A DNA stretch of 64,000 nt from Hormoscilla sp. GM7CHS1pb (GCA_014323675.1 JACONN010000002.1:62001-126000), one strand, 5' to 3'; shown: positions 21,329 to 30,708, numbered from the stretch's first letter. The notes: generated by a model not told the origin, from the letters alone. Program-made: numbers and translations.

Positions 21329-22483
21329 TCTTATAGTTTCTCCGTATCACCTTTCCCTCAGGATCGGGATCCTCAAACCAAAACTAACTTTTTGCCTGCT
21401 GTTCTGACCAATTTCCCAGGTTTTGCTGATTACAACTCCAATACCTGTTATCTAGCTTGGCCGACTGCACCGGCGTCAACCCCTCATAAACAACTTCATT
21501 CACCACTCCTTTAGCCATAACTTTATGCCTCCTACTACAGACATAACCTGCTCTATCCTATCGCACGACATACTTCCAACGGTAAGATCTTTTTCTTGGC
21601 GTCATTACCTCTTCTACCATAAGCCATATTTCCTGCGACTCTTTCAATCCGTAACGATTCTTTACATATCCCTTGTCCAGCTTTTGCCAGCTATCTACCG
21701 GTGGAGATCTTCCTTTTGTCCATTGTGATGCCGGAGATAAGTAGGTTCCCGAGCGCTCAACTACCCGTGAAACCATCTAGCTTGGCCGACTGCACCGGCG
21801 TCAACCCCTCATAAACCAGTTCATTCACCACTCCTTTAGCCATAACTTTATACCTCCTACTACAGACCTAGCCTGCTCTATCCTATCGCACGACATACTT
21901 CCAACGGCAAGTTTTCTTTACGTCATTACCACTCCTACCATAAGCCATATTTCCTGCGACTCTTTCAATCTGTAACGATTCTTTACATATCCCTTGTCGA
22001 GCGGTTTTTGGCCAGCTATCTACCGGTGGGGGCCTTCTTTTGTCCAAGTTGTGATGCCGGATATGTTCCCGAGCCTTCAACTACCGGTTAAACATGCGAT
22101 GGCGCGGCCATTATTGCTCTCCAACAGTTCCACCTCCTGTGAGCCTCTCCCATCTCAAAGCCTACACCTTCTGGAATAGGATCGCACATCTGACATACTT
22201 ACAAGGCTAATATTTTCTCTTTATGTAATTTACACTTCTACCATAAGCAAATAAGCAAGATTTCTGCGACTCGGTCCAGATGTAACAAACCTTTACGGGC
22301 AATGGTTTTTGTCCTGCTTTCTTCCGGTGATAGCCGTGGCCTTCAACCGTCAGTCCTGAGATGCCCAGCCCATGAAAAGAGTCTGTTCCCGACCTCACAA
22401 CTACCAGTGAAACATCAGATAGCCCATAGCTCTTGGGCCAGTTCCGCCTCCTGGGGCGATCGCCTCTGACAAAGCCTACAGAT

Positions 22484-23472
22484 AACTTAAGTTGCGACCT
22501 ATAAAAATTGAATACAAAAAGCGATGATAAAGAGAATTATTTTCAATTCAAATCCTTTGGATGTAACGGCATGAATTGACTTGGGAAACAAATTAGTTAT
22601 CCGACTAAAACATGTTTCAACTTGTTTTCTAGTTACCTGTTGTATATATTCAAAACAAGGAGATTCTTTTCTTTTTGAATTCTTTTTTCGCAAAGGTTTT
22701 AATTTGCTCTTTGCCGACTCTTTTAGTAAATCTTCTAATTGATAATCGTTATAAGCGTTGTCTCCATAAACTAGAGAATTTGATGGTAAATCGAAGCAAA
22801 AAGATTGCATAACTTTAACGTCATTATAACTACCCGGGGCATGATAAAATTCTATTGGATTTCCACTTTTGTTTACTAACATATGAACCCTTAATCCATA
22901 AAAATAACGTTTTTTACTTGCAATATCCTCGATATTCTTCTTGCTTATAAATTTTACATCTATCAATCCTAATATTGTCACAGACTGGCACAGGGAAACT
23001 ATCAAGAATATATTCAAGACATTCTTGACCTGGATTGAGCTGTTTAAATGTTTGCGCTCTGACTTGGAATAAAAGCATCCAAATTGGTTCGCCTATATTA
23101 TGTAATCGGAGATTGAATCTACTTTTACTTAACAGATTTTTTAGATAATTGTGTTCCACCATAAATTGACAAGAGCGCTCGTAGCGAAGCGTGTCCGACA
23201 AAAAAATATGCAGCAACCAATCCTACCGTCATCACCTCTGCATTGTTCATTTTTACTTGTGGATTTTCTTTTATATTCAAAGCTTTTAGGATCTCGTCGC
23301 AAAGAACAAAAATTGTTGTAATCATATCTTCCATAATCTACAGAACCAGCAATTAACTGTTATTTTAGTACATTATAACCTCTAAATAGCCAACCCGCCG
23401 CATAGCACAATAAAAATATAATTTTGTATCGAGGGCTACTAAAACCCTCAAAATATCTGTAAAGTCTAAGTT
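22484..23472 (-). mobile_element. IS982-family insertion sequence, about 989 bp
   Basis: The element spans the transposase pseudogene and is flanked by the direct repeat ACAGAT (22478-22483 and 23473-23478; eight bases, ACAGATAA, also match). The left end AACTTAAGTTGCG and the inverted right end share only about 6 bp. Size and target repeat fit IS982. Removing it joins two halves of one repeat unit, with TGTAGGCTTT continuous as in the neighbouring unit. This supports the boundaries independently. Confidence 0.75.
22499..23334 (-). pseudogene. IS982 transposase, broken by two frameshifts
   Basis: Three frames are needed to read the protein. The start is MEDMITTIFVLCDEILKALN. The middle is EHNYLKNLLSKSRFNLRLHN and PVPVCDNIRIDRCKIY. 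The end is SKKRYFYGLRVHMLVNKSG, then YGDNAYNDYQLEDLL and VETCFSRITNLFPKSIHAVT. The breaks lie near 23170 and 22922. The first break coincides with a GGACACGCTTCGCTACGAGC sequence, a motif common in cyanobacterial dispersed repeats, so it may be an inserted small repeat. An intact protein would have about 280 residues with the DDE catalytic core. Confidence 0.85.
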
Positions 23473-23512
23473 ACAGATAATGAAATCGGATCGCATATCA
23501 GACACTTACAAA

Positions 23513-23625
23513 GAGCCGTAACCGAGCCGTAACCGAGCCGTACCCGAGCCACACCCGAGCCAGGACCCTCGCCCTAGTCGAGCCATTAGCGAGCCATAAG
23601 CGAGCCGTAGTCGAGCGATAAGCCT
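23513..23625. repeat. 11-bp tandem repeat (GAGCCGTAACC)
   Basis: Nine or so copies of an 11-bp unit run head to tail with drift (GAGCCGTAACC, GAGCCGTACCC, GAGCCATTAGC, GAGCCGTAGTC). The middle is disturbed by a short GGACCCTCGCCCTA segment. The array follows directly on the last unit of the 300-bp repeat array. No reading frame is supported. Confidence 0.8.
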
Positions 23626-23783
23626 AATGGGCCCCCTCACCTGGAGGGGATTGGAGGAGCATTCTCAGCGCAATTCCGCCACTCGTGTCCGAGAGTACCG
23701 GTGGTATCTCTGGACACGACATCCTCACCGTACCCTCGCGATACAATATAGCCTCGCCAGGGAGCCATGGGCGACAACCGGCA

Positions 23784-23818
23784 CCCCAAACCCCAAACCC
23801 CAAACCCCAAACCCCAAA
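23784..23818. repeat. Heptanucleotide tandem repeat (CCCCAAA)5
   Basis: Five perfect CCCCAAA copies form a 35-base tract, the class of short tandemly repeated heptamers known from filamentous cyanobacteria. It is noncoding here. Confidence 0.9.
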
Positions 23819-24304
23819 CAGCATTTTGTCAATAACATTGCAACAATAAAATTAAGCATGATGGTAAATAGCTGTGCCAAATAAAATTGATATCGAATAC
23901 AGTCTCTATCAAAAAAATATCGGGTGATATAGTCAATAAACTGAAGCCGTGCTCGGGACAGCGTGCAGTACCAGCCAGTTGCGGTCAAGGGCGATCGCTC
24001 GTAATGGAAGCATCGGGAACTGAAAATAATAGACCAAATTAATTGTGATTGATATGATAGAGAAGAGGTGACAACTTAGCCCGATCGCACGTGCAGGGGG
24101 TGCGAGGATGTATGGGACGAGCGGGTATGGGGGGCGATCGCCCTCGTTACCTGGCTCCCGCCTGGTAACGGCTGCAATTTTTCAATAATTTGAAGAAAAA
24201 ATGGGTTGGCCCTGTATCTGAATGCTAGAATAAGAAACCAGGTTTCAGGGTGGGATTCGTTCCCTGGATATGCCTGGGAAAGAGTTCCGGCGTCAATTAT
24301 TACT
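23819..24304. other. Spacer before the SH3/ycf46 block
   Basis: No gene is recognised. Two GCGATCGC sites (about 23991 and 24136) and a hairpin-prone AACCAGGTTTCAGGG stretch near 24238 are the only landmarks. Confidence 0.5.
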
Positions 24305-24703
24305 CTAGTTGGTCCGTTCCGTGTTACCTCCTTTGACCCAACCTTCCTGGAAGCTATCGGACACGCGCACTCGCTGCCAAACTTTATCAGAGCTTTCTCC
24401 TAGGACTAACACCCGTTCATGATATCCGATGCCACCAATACGAAGAGAGTTATAGCTGGGCCGATCGCGGAGAATCAGACCTTCAGGCCAGGTAACGCGG
24501 GCTTCATAGGTTACTGGCGGCAGTCCGCTGTCCTGTTTTTTCCCACCAGGGGTATCGTTGGCGAACATGGGTTTAGGCGGGGGTGCCGTCATTTTGGTCA
24601 TGAAGTAGCGCGCGCTGGCTAGGGAACCCGCTAGTACCAGGGCGGACGCGATCACCAACCCCAGTAATAATTGAGTTATATAAGATAAAGCCTTAAGAAT
24701 CAT
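24305..24703 (-). CDS. Membrane-anchored SH3-domain protein
   Basis: The 132-residue protein has an N-terminal transmembrane helix (TQLLLGLVIASALVLAGSLA) and a C-terminal bacterial SH3-like fold (GLILRDRPSYNSLRIGGIGY, then DSFQEGWVKGGN). Its start overlaps the end of ycf46 by 11 bases, so the two are probably cotranscribed and coupled. A role in binding the cell wall or a partner protein is inferred from the fold only. Confidence 0.8.
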   Translation of the reverse strand: MILKALSYITQLLLGLVIASALVLAGSLASARYFMTKMTAPPPKPMFANDTPGGKKQDSGLPPVTYEARVTWPEGLILRDRPSYNSLRIGGIGYHERVLVLGESSDKVWQRVRVSDSFQEGWVKGGNTERTN

Positions 24704-26213
24704 ACTTAAACCCTCCCATTGAATTGCTCAAACTGCTTTGTCGGGAAGCAAGGCGGGCTTTACCAGAGGCGGCCCAGTCTTGCAAGAACTGGATCTGTTC
24801 TTGAGCGGTGCGAGCCAGGGGGACAATTTGACTTGCTGCTTCTAGGATATCATCTGTGGTGAAATCTCGGTTCTGGCTAAAGCCTATGTGCATGGCTTCA
24901 ATTATCGTCTGCTCGATCTCGGCTCCGGAAAAATCAGGCGTTTCGTAGGCTAACCGTTCGATATCGTAATTTTTAAAATTGTGGGGGCGCAGGCGGGACA
25001 AATGGACGGTAAATATTGAGCGGCGTTCTGCCTGGGAGGGCAAACCGACAAAGAAGATTTCATCAAACCGACCTTTGCGTAGCATTTCCGGGGGCAAAGC
25101 CTGGATTTCATTAGCCGTAGCCACGACAAACACGGGTGAGGTTTTCTCCGCCAACCAGGTGATAAAGGTACCGAAGACGCGGTTAGCAGTACCCGCATCC
25201 CCTTTGCCCCCCAAGCCCGAAAATGCCTTATCAATTTCGTCTATCCACAGCACGCAGGGGGCCAGGGCTTCTGCTAGCTGAATCATCTGTCTGGTGCGGG
25301 ATTCCGATTCGCCCACTAAGCCCCCAAATAGACGCCCCACATCCAGGCGCAATAGGGGTAGGTGCCAGTGATGGGCGATCGCCTTTGCCATCAGAGATTT
25401 ACCGGTTCCCTGAATTCCCACCAATAGCAAGCCGCGCGGATGGGGCAGGCCATAGCTTCTGGCCTGTTCTGAGAATGCCCCTCCCCGCCTGAGCAACCAA
25501 TCTTTGAGGTTATCCAAGCCGCCGATATCAGAAATTTCCTCCTTGGCCGGATAGAAATCTAATATTTGAGTTTGGCGAATTTTCTGACGTTTTTCTGCCA
25601 GAATCAATTCTACATCTTCCGGACGCAATTCTCCCCGATCGGCGATCGCCTTAGCAAGTACCCTGCGAATCCGAGCCATCGAGAGTCCCTGACAGGAACG
25701 CACCAATTCATCTATATTTTCGGCGGCCAATCTTTGAGCGATCGCCCCTAACAAGCGTTCCAGTTCCGCTTTTATTTGCTCCCTTGTTGGCAGAGGGAAC
25801 TCCAATACCGAGATCGATTCCGACAGTTCTGTCGGAATCGCAATTTCTGGCGATATTATGACAAGATTTTTCGGCTGAGACAAAAGCAACCGCGATAGAT
25901 TCCGCAGTTTTCTCGAAATAGAAATATCTTCTAAAAACCTATAGAAGTCTCGCAGTACGAATATTGCTGCTGCCGTTATGGGTAATTTTTCTACAAATTC
26001 TAGAGCTTGTAGGGGATTCCGGCGTCCGAAACCCGCATCATTCTGATTTCCCTGATAGCCATCTACAAAATCCCAGATATATACCGCCCGATTTCCCAAT
26101 TTCGCTGCGCTATTGGCGATCGCCTCTTCTACTCTTTCCTCCTCTGCTGTCTGAATGTAGATCGCCGGGTAACGCGACCGCAGCAATAATTCAAACTCCT
26201 CATTAAAATTCAT
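24693..26213 (-). CDS. ycf46: Ycf46-type AAA+ ATPase
   Basis: The 506-residue protein belongs to the Ycf46 group conserved in cyanobacteria and some plastids. The N-terminal half is the family-specific region (MNFNEEFELLLRSRYPAIYI). The C-terminal AAA module has Walker A GIQGTGKSLMAKAIA, Walker B CVLWIDEIDKAF and sensor VVATANEIQALPPEMLRKGR with the arginine finger. Some Ycf46 proteins have been linked to carbon uptake regulation in Synechocystis; the substrate here is unknown. It is the second-last gene of the rpmH-led minus-strand block. Confidence 0.92.
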   Translation of the reverse strand: MNFNEEFELLLRSRYPAIYIQTAEEERVEEAIANSAAKLGNRAVYIWDFVDGYQGNQNDAGFGRRNPLQALEFVEKLPITAAAIFVLRDFYRFLEDISISRKLRNLSRLLLSQPKNLVIISPEIAIPTELSESISVLEFPLPTREQIKAELERLLGAIAQRLAAENIDELVRSCQGLSMARIRRVLAKAIADRGELRPEDVELILAEKRQKIRQTQILDFYPAKEEISDIGGLDNLKDWLLRRGGAFSEQARSYGLPHPRGLLLVGIQGTGKSLMAKAIAHHWHLPLLRLDVGRLFGGLVGESESRTRQMIQLAEALAPCVLWIDEIDKAFSGLGGKGDAGTANRVFGTFITWLAEKTSPVFVVATANEIQALPPEMLRKGRFDEIFFVGLPSQAERRSIFTVHLSRLRPHNFKNYDIERLAYETPDFSGAEIEQTIIEAMHIGFSQNRDFTTDDILEAASQIVPLARTAQEQIQFLQDWAASGKARLASRQSSLSNSMGGFKYDS

Positions 26214-26243
26214 TGTTTATTTTCTCAAGTTATTGCCCATTCT

Positions 26244-26756
26244 CTATTCTTTATTCTCTATTTTCAACCCTGCCAAACTAGCCCATCGCCGATCTAGCAG
26301 CGGTTCGGAAGAACCAGCATCAGGCCCTGGCTGAATTCCCGGACATTCCCGATCGCACAGCTGGCGGTGGGGCCTTGACAAGCACAGCTGTTCGTACAAC
26401 CACTCATCTGGATAAAAATAGCCCCTGGGATGCAGGACTTCTACCAAATCTTCCAGTCCTACTTCCCGTTCTAAGGGCATATCTGCGTCCTGTTTAGCAG
26501 CAGCTTCATCCAACCATATCAGTTCGGAAGTATCAATTTTCAGGCGATGATTGTACTGCTGCAAACAGCGATCGCAGCAGAGAGTAATAATCGTTTCTGC
26601 TGTTGCCGTCACCTCCAGATAATTTCTCTGATGTCTCACCAGCATCCGTCCCGTCACCGCCGTCAGACTTTCCAGACCTTGCAGGCGATCGCGCACCTCC
26701 ATGGTCAGAGTGCGATCGGGGGCTTTCACTAAGTTAGGAATATAAATTGGTTCCAT
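26244..26756 (-). CDS. YceD/DUF177 family protein
   Basis: The protein has 170 residues and begins MEPIYIPNLVKAPDRTLTME. Four cysteines form two pairs, in CCDRCLQQY and CDRECPG. The central DLVEVLHPRGYFYPDEWLYE is typical of DUF177. Family members bind or help accumulate 23S rRNA and are often beside rpmF; here the gene instead follows the jag-like gene. The C-terminal segment ending EPLLDRRWASLAGLK is the usual tail. Confidence 0.88.
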   Translation of the reverse strand: MEPIYIPNLVKAPDRTLTMEVRDRLQGLESLTAVTGRMLVRHQRNYLEVTATAETIITLCCDRCLQQYNHRLKIDTSELIWLDEAAAKQDADMPLEREVGLEDLVEVLHPRGYFYPDEWLYEQLCLSRPHRQLCDRECPGIQPGPDAGSSEPLLDRRWASLAGLKIENKE

Positions 26757-26778
26757 GAGACCGCTACCAGAAACATTG

Positions 26779-27267
26779 CTACAACCTGCGTACTATCAAA
26801 CGTCTATCTGGTTCTCTACCCCTGCTTTCACTTGCGAGATCCTCATAGGATTTGAGAAAGGTATGAACTTGGCGTCTTTCAGCAGCTGATAGGTCCTTCA
26901 TCTCAAAAGGCTCTCCCGTGCTCAGCACCTGAGTGGCAGCATCGGATGCTAGCTTGAGTAACTCTGCTTGCCTGCGAGCGCGATAGCCATTTAATTCTAT
27001 TGTATAGGCAATTTGCTCTTCGCGAGTGCAGCCCAAATTGAGGATAGTATTTGCCAAATACTGAATTGCATCTAGAGCCACATCAGAGCCCGCAGTCAAT
27101 ATTTCCATCTGTTGGGCCGTCATATTTTGGGAGTCAATAGTCAACCAGCAACTTTCCAGTCCCGCTTCTAATTGATTTTCTTGCCTGGTGACAGCTGCTG
27201 GCAAACCTGCTTTTTCCAGAAATTCTTCCAACCACTCCCGACCTCGCTGGATTTGACTCTCATTCAT
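26779..27267 (-). CDS. Jag/KhpB-like RNA-binding protein with R3H domain
   Basis: The protein (MNESQIQRGREWLEEFLEKA) has an N-terminal KH-like region with AIQYLANTILNLG. Its C-terminal R3H domain includes the motif AAERRQVHTFLKSYEDLASE and the ending SRGREPDRRLIVRRL. It follows yidC, the usual position of jag. I chose the ATG at 27267 over an earlier codon at 27279 because the family starts there and the earlier one overlaps the end of yidC. Confidence 0.88.
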   Translation of the reverse strand: MNESQIQRGREWLEEFLEKAGLPAAVTRQENQLEAGLESCWLTIDSQNMTAQQMEILTAGSDVALDAIQYLANTILNLGCTREEQIAYTIELNGYRARRQAELLKLASDAATQVLSTGEPFEMKDLSAAERRQVHTFLKSYEDLASESRGREPDRRLIVRRL

Positions 27268-27275
27268 AAGCACTA

Positions 27276-28479
27276 TCACATTTTTTTCTTTTTAGCACGT
27301 TGCGACTTTTTGGGCAGTTCTAGTTCTGCTTTCTCTTTCTTTTTAGAACTTTTGGGCTCAAATGGCAGGACATCGGTGTTTTCTTCCTTTGCCTGCTTTG
27401 CCTCCTCCGCCTCTACTATTTTTTGGATGTTCTCCGGCAGAGGCTCCCGGGACAAAATTAAAGTCTGGACTGTTTGGAAAATGTTGGCTATCACGATGTA
27501 CATCAACACTCCAGCTGGCAGCGGGAAGAACAAAAACATGCCTGAGAACAACACCGGTGTAATTTTGTTAACCGTCTGCTGCTGAGCGTTAGCATTGCTC
27601 GATCCTTGACCTGAGAGGGTCTGGTTGAAATACAAGCTGATGCCAAAAAACAGCACCATGCCCACAATATCCCAATTTATTTCCCCATTTTCCCCAACTG
27701 CTCCCACCTGGCCCTAGAGCCTTGATGAATAGAAATCCTTTATTAGCAGCTAACCCTGGGATCGTTCCCTGAATGGTGACGTCTCCGGGCTGGAGGGCTA
27801 CTATATTGCCCTGGGCATCGATCTGTACTCGTTCTTCGCCCTTGGTTACTGTCCATTCTATTGCCAGTTCCTGCTTATTTTCCGGATTTTCTGCTAATAG
27901 AGCCTTGAATGGTTTGCCTTCGGTCGTCTGAAACAATACCTTGGTTGTTTCTCCCACCCCCAGATTATTGCCCCCTGGAAGCAAAGCCACTACTGGTGCC
28001 CGTACCCCATCGGCTACATATATATTCTGGGGCTTTGTGGCAAATGCTTGGGGCACTATTCGCTCGATCTGTGATTGGGGAAATATTTGCAGATTGACTG
28101 AGTAATTTATATTAGCAAAGGGCGAACCCCGCAAGGTTGCGAACAGGGCAAACAACACTGGCATTTGCAACAGCACTGGCAAGCACCCAGCCAGAGGGTT
28201 GCCCACTTCCTTGAAGAGTTTACCCATCTCCTCCTGCTGCTTTGTGGGGTCGTCTTTATATCTAGTCTTAATTTCTTCTTGCCGCTTCTGCATGTAGGGC
28301 TGAACCACTTTCGTGCGACGCATACTTCTAATGGAGCCCGCACTCAGAGGGTATACTGCAGTACGAATTACCAGGGTGAGAGCCACGATTGCTAATCCGT
28401 AGCTGGGCACGATCCCGTAAAAAAAGTCCAGGATCGGCAGCATTACATTGTTTGTGAGAAAACCAATACCAAAGTCCAT
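27276..28479 (-). CDS. yidC: Membrane protein insertase YidC/Oxa1 (one-base frameshift)
   Basis: YidC inserts proteins into cytoplasmic and thylakoid membranes. The first frame holds [20 protein letters not shown], the cytoplasmic loop ([20 protein letters not shown]) and [20 protein letters not shown]. It breaks after FLFIKALG near 27712. The second frame continues [40 protein letters not shown], and a lysine-rich tail ending KKKKM. Removing one C from the plus-strand CCC at 27712-27714 joins them as KALGQVGAVG, about 400 residues. The gene is essential, so a sequence error is most likely. An extra periplasmic-side region (residues about 160-260) is normal for cyanobacteria. Confidence 0.92.
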
Positions 28480-28912
28480 ACTTTCTGAGTTTACCTTTGC
28501 GCTGGGGAACTTTTCTGAGTCTAATCTATATGATTTGCTAGGTTTTTCCGATCGTCATCACCTCGACTAGCGTGCATCTGAGATCTTGCACCATTCTCGA
28601 TTGGCTTCACAGCCCGCCGTGGGTTCAAACCCACGGCTAATAGCTTAAGTGGGTTAAAACCCACTGAATTAGCCTCCAGTTTTAACCGTCCGTAGCCTGT
28701 TGCGACTCACTTTTGTAATCTAGCCCTCCATGTCTCGGGAGTAGTGCGAATAGCGCTCTCCCGAGACATGGAAGCAGGCGGGCTTTGTTCGTGTAGCCGG
28801 GCCCTTTAGGGTTCGGGCAGCTAAGCTTGCTATGCAGTGTACCCCCTCGACTAGGTTATGGCGATCGGACTGGGTCGGGCTGCACCAATAATGGCACAGC
28901 CTGTTGTTTACT
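28480..28912. repeat. Spacer with four palindromic repeats
   Basis: The spacer holds CGTGGGTTCAAACCCACGG (about 28618), AGTGGGTTAAAACCCACT (about 28648), and a long hairpin with arms CCATGTCTCGGGAG and CTCCCGAGACATGG (about 28728-28772). It ends with a copy of the GCAGGCGGGCTTTGTTC repeat that also sits inside menD. It separates yidC from the PH-domain gene, which are usually adjacent, so these repeats have expanded the operon spacer. Confidence 0.75.
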
Positions 28913-29305
28913 TTAACTACTTTGAGCAGCACTTTCTTTTTTGGCTTTGCTAGGCATTTTCTCGTTGATGTAGCTATAGACTTCTCGAAACTTGGGGATA
29001 GCTCTGAGTTCTACCTTGCTACCATCTTTGAGGGTGATTACCATATCTCCCCACAAGCCTAGTCCGCGAGAGACCTTTACTATATTAGTGATTTCCGAAT
29101 ATATCAGATCTGCCCGATCGCGTCCCATCCAGCCACCTGTAACCGAGATGCGGCGACTGGTTATCCGGAAGCGCAGCCACAGGGCCCTGACTATTGCCCC
29201 CACGGTCAGGGGCAAAAATATGAGGGTCAATCCCAGCAACAGATTGAATATCAAATCACCAATATGAGGTCCTCCCTCATAATATACGTCCTCTCGAATC
29301 CCCAT
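28913..29305 (-). CDS. PH-domain membrane protein of the rnpA-yidC cluster
   Basis: The 130-residue protein begins MGIREDVYYEGGPHIGDLIF. It has one or two membrane helices (NLLLGLTLIFLPLTVGAIVR) and then a bacterial PH-like domain (RFRITSRRISVTGGWMGRDR). In cyanobacteria such a gene is normally found between rnpA and yidC, and it is in that place here. Its start overlaps the end of rnpA by 29 bases. Function is unknown. Confidence 0.85.
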   Translation of the reverse strand: MGIREDVYYEGGPHIGDLIFNLLLGLTLIFLPLTVGAIVRALWLRFRITSRRISVTGGWMGRDRADLIYSEITNIVKVSRGLGLWGDMVITLKDGSKVELRAIPKFREVYSYINEKMPSKAKKESAAQSS

Positions 29306-29729
29306 TGAGTACCTCCGCTTCTGCCAACATCTGCTCTAATTCTCGCAGAAATTGAGCATAATCGCACTCCAATGCTGCTGGCCGGGCCATTACTACCAGC
29401 TGCCAACCGGGTGATAAACTCGGCAACAACTGGCGCATACAGGCCCGCAGTCGCCGCTTGATCCGATTGCGGATCGTAGCTTTTTTGCTGACTTTCCTAC
29501 CCACAACAATACCAACCCGGGTTGCCTGGGACCCGGCTGCAACCGGCGCATCCACCTGCGACTGGTGCTGACCTTGGGGCGGTGTCCCCTCTTTTGTGCT
29601 TTTAGTGCTTCTCGGGGACGCCGTCCGCAAAGCTTTTAAGGTCAGATGGCGGGTGCGACGACTTCTTCGACTCTGATAAACTGCTTCAAAGTCTCGCCAG
29701 TGTCTGAGTCTATGGGCTTTGGGTAACAC
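29277..29729 (-). CDS. rnpA: Ribonuclease P protein component
   Basis: This small basic protein assists the RNase P RNA in maturing tRNA 5' ends. The N terminus LPKAHRLRHWRDFEAVYQ and the signature RVGIVVGRKVSKKATIRNRI with KRRLRACMR are diagnostic. I prefer the GTG at 29729, which gives a standard start (VLPKAHRL) 16 bases after rpmH; a longer form would overlap rpmH. An insertion of about 35 residues rich in Thr, Pro and Gln (around STKEGTPPQGQHQSQ) precedes the RNA-binding motif. This is a lengthening seen in some cyanobacteria. Confidence 0.9.
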   Translation of the reverse strand: MLPKAHRLRHWRDFEAVYQSRRSRRTRHLTLKALRTASPRSTKSTKEGTPPQGQHQSQVDAPVAAGSQATRVGIVVGRKVSKKATIRNRIKRRLRACMRQLLPSLSPGWQLVVMARPAALECDYAQFLRELEQMLAEAEVLNGDSRGRIL

Positions 29730-29745
29730 TGCGCTTGCGGAATAA

Positions 29746-29883
29746 TTAGACTGTGAGGCGATGACGCCCCTTTCTTCTGCGAGCATTTATCACTCGCTGG
29801 CCACTTTTGATCCGCATGCGAGCGCGAAAACCCGAGGTTCGCTTGCGTTTGCGTATCGTCCCACCCAAGGTGCGTTTAGTCAT
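29746..29883 (-). CDS. rpmH: Ribosomal protein L34
   Basis: The 45-residue basic protein reads [20 protein letters not shown], then [20 protein letters not shown] and HRLTV, a complete L34. It heads the minus-strand operon rpmH-rnpA-PH-yidC-jag-yceD. In many bacteria this block lies near the replication origin, but dnaA and DnaA boxes are not seen in this window. Confidence 0.96.
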   Translation of the reverse strand: MTKRTLGGTIRKRKRTSGFRARMRIKSGQRVINARRRKGRHRLTV

Positions 29884-29949
29884 AATACTTCCAGCCTCGT
29901 CTACCTCGTCAAAAAGTCACAATCGCTAATTATAGCACCAAAGTTGCGC

Positions 29950-30483
29950 TTATCTATTAATGCTCAAATCCCAGGTGCCGATATAGCGAGGCAGGGGGAT
30001 ATCACCGGGAGTGAGGATGAGACATTTGAAGTAGTAGATGCCAAAGGTGGGGTTGATGACGTTGGAGAACACTAGCTCCACTTGAGTTCCCGCCGGTACT
30101 GGATTTTCCGGATAAATTTCGATCAGGTTATTTTCCTTGTCCCAAATCACCTCCTGTAAAGGGATGGGCTTTCTTTTTACCCGAATTTGAATTTCTTCGG
30201 GGTCGAATTTGCCATCGAAGCGATCGGGATAGGACACGGAAAACTGAGCAGCTGCTAGCTTCAGTTTCCTGGCGGGAATTCTCAGTCGGTAACGGTCCCA
30301 CTGATCCGGTTGACCCCCAAAATCTAACCTAAAGGGTAATCGGTGTTCCCTCCCCGGTCCGCCAAATATAGTCAATCCCGGAAGTCCATTTGCTAAGCTG
30401 ATGACTGGTACCCCGGCCACCAGAGAAGAGGCGATCGCAAATGCATAAAGACCGCGTATTATGGGAGATTTTATGTTTAACAT
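29950..30483 (-). CDS. DUF2808 secreted protein
   Basis: The protein begins MLNIKSPIIRGLYAFAIASS, a signal peptide ending near ISLANG. It continues with the DUF2808 core: PFRLDFGGQPDQWDRYRLRI, FSVSYPDRFDGKFDP, GTQVELVFSNVINPTFGIYY. It is 177 residues long. The start at 30483 places the signal peptide at the N terminus; an upstream codon would add 45 unlikely residues. The family is cyanobacterial and without known function. It ends 66 bases before rpmH, on the same strand. Confidence 0.82.
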   Translation of the reverse strand: MLNIKSPIIRGLYAFAIASSLVAGVPVISLANGLPGLTIFGGPGREHRLPFRLDFGGQPDQWDRYRLRIPARKLKLAAAQFSVSYPDRFDGKFDPEEIQIRVKRKPIPLQEVIWDKENNLIEIYPENPVPAGTQVELVFSNVINPTFGIYYFKCLILTPGDIPLPRYIGTWDLSINR

Positions 30484-30708
30484 AGATTTGTACCTGTAAA
30501 GCTGTGCTCCATGGCATGTTTGACATGATAACCAGCACCGTATGCTGTCCCGACAGGTCAGAGGTCTGACTCTGTGGCTAGCTATGGCGACAGGTGCTAG
30601 GGGGTGAGTATTACTCAACTTTACCCCGAAGCGATCGAACTACCCATCTTCGGACCCTAATAACTCTGCTAGACTGCCAGTAGATCCGGATGGGGCTATA
30701 GAACTTGT

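Larger units (their letters stand above)
21381..23515 (-). repeat. Decaying tandem array of about 300-325 bp units, split by an IS982 element
   Basis: Four related units run upstream of the eCIS-like gene. The anchor TCGCAC, followed by a GACATACTT-like block, recurs at 21561, 21886 and 22182 (spacings 325 and 296). It appears again, diverged, at 23491 beyond the IS element. On the minus strand each unit carries AGGAGG followed by a short frame. The two best copies both encode a peptide that starts MAKGVVNE and contains VYEGLTPVQSAKLD, but their C termini differ (44 and 28 residues). The other two units have only vestiges. I do not recognise the family, and a coding function is uncertain. Confidence 0.65.

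Noticed and set aside
21381-22480. Diversity-generating retroelement or group II intron
   Set aside because: No reverse transcriptase frame, no adenine-biased template/variable pair and no recognisable intron domain V were found.
23513-23625. Possible CRISPR array
   Set aside because: The 11-bp units have no unique spacers between them, so this is a simple tandem repeat. No cas genes are near.
23627-23988. Overlapping frames on both strands through the CCCCAAA tract
   Set aside because: The frames exist because the heptamer repeat lacks stops; the composition is that of a repeat, not of a protein.
28600-28680. Possible tRNA T-arm (GGGTTCAAACCCACGG)
   Set aside because: It is a plain palindrome of a dispersed repeat; no acceptor, D or anticodon arms can be found. 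I found no tRNA in the window.
29746-29950. Replication origin near rpmH
   Set aside because: The rpmH-rnpA block is often close to oriC, but dnaA, dnaN and clustered DnaA boxes are not visible here.
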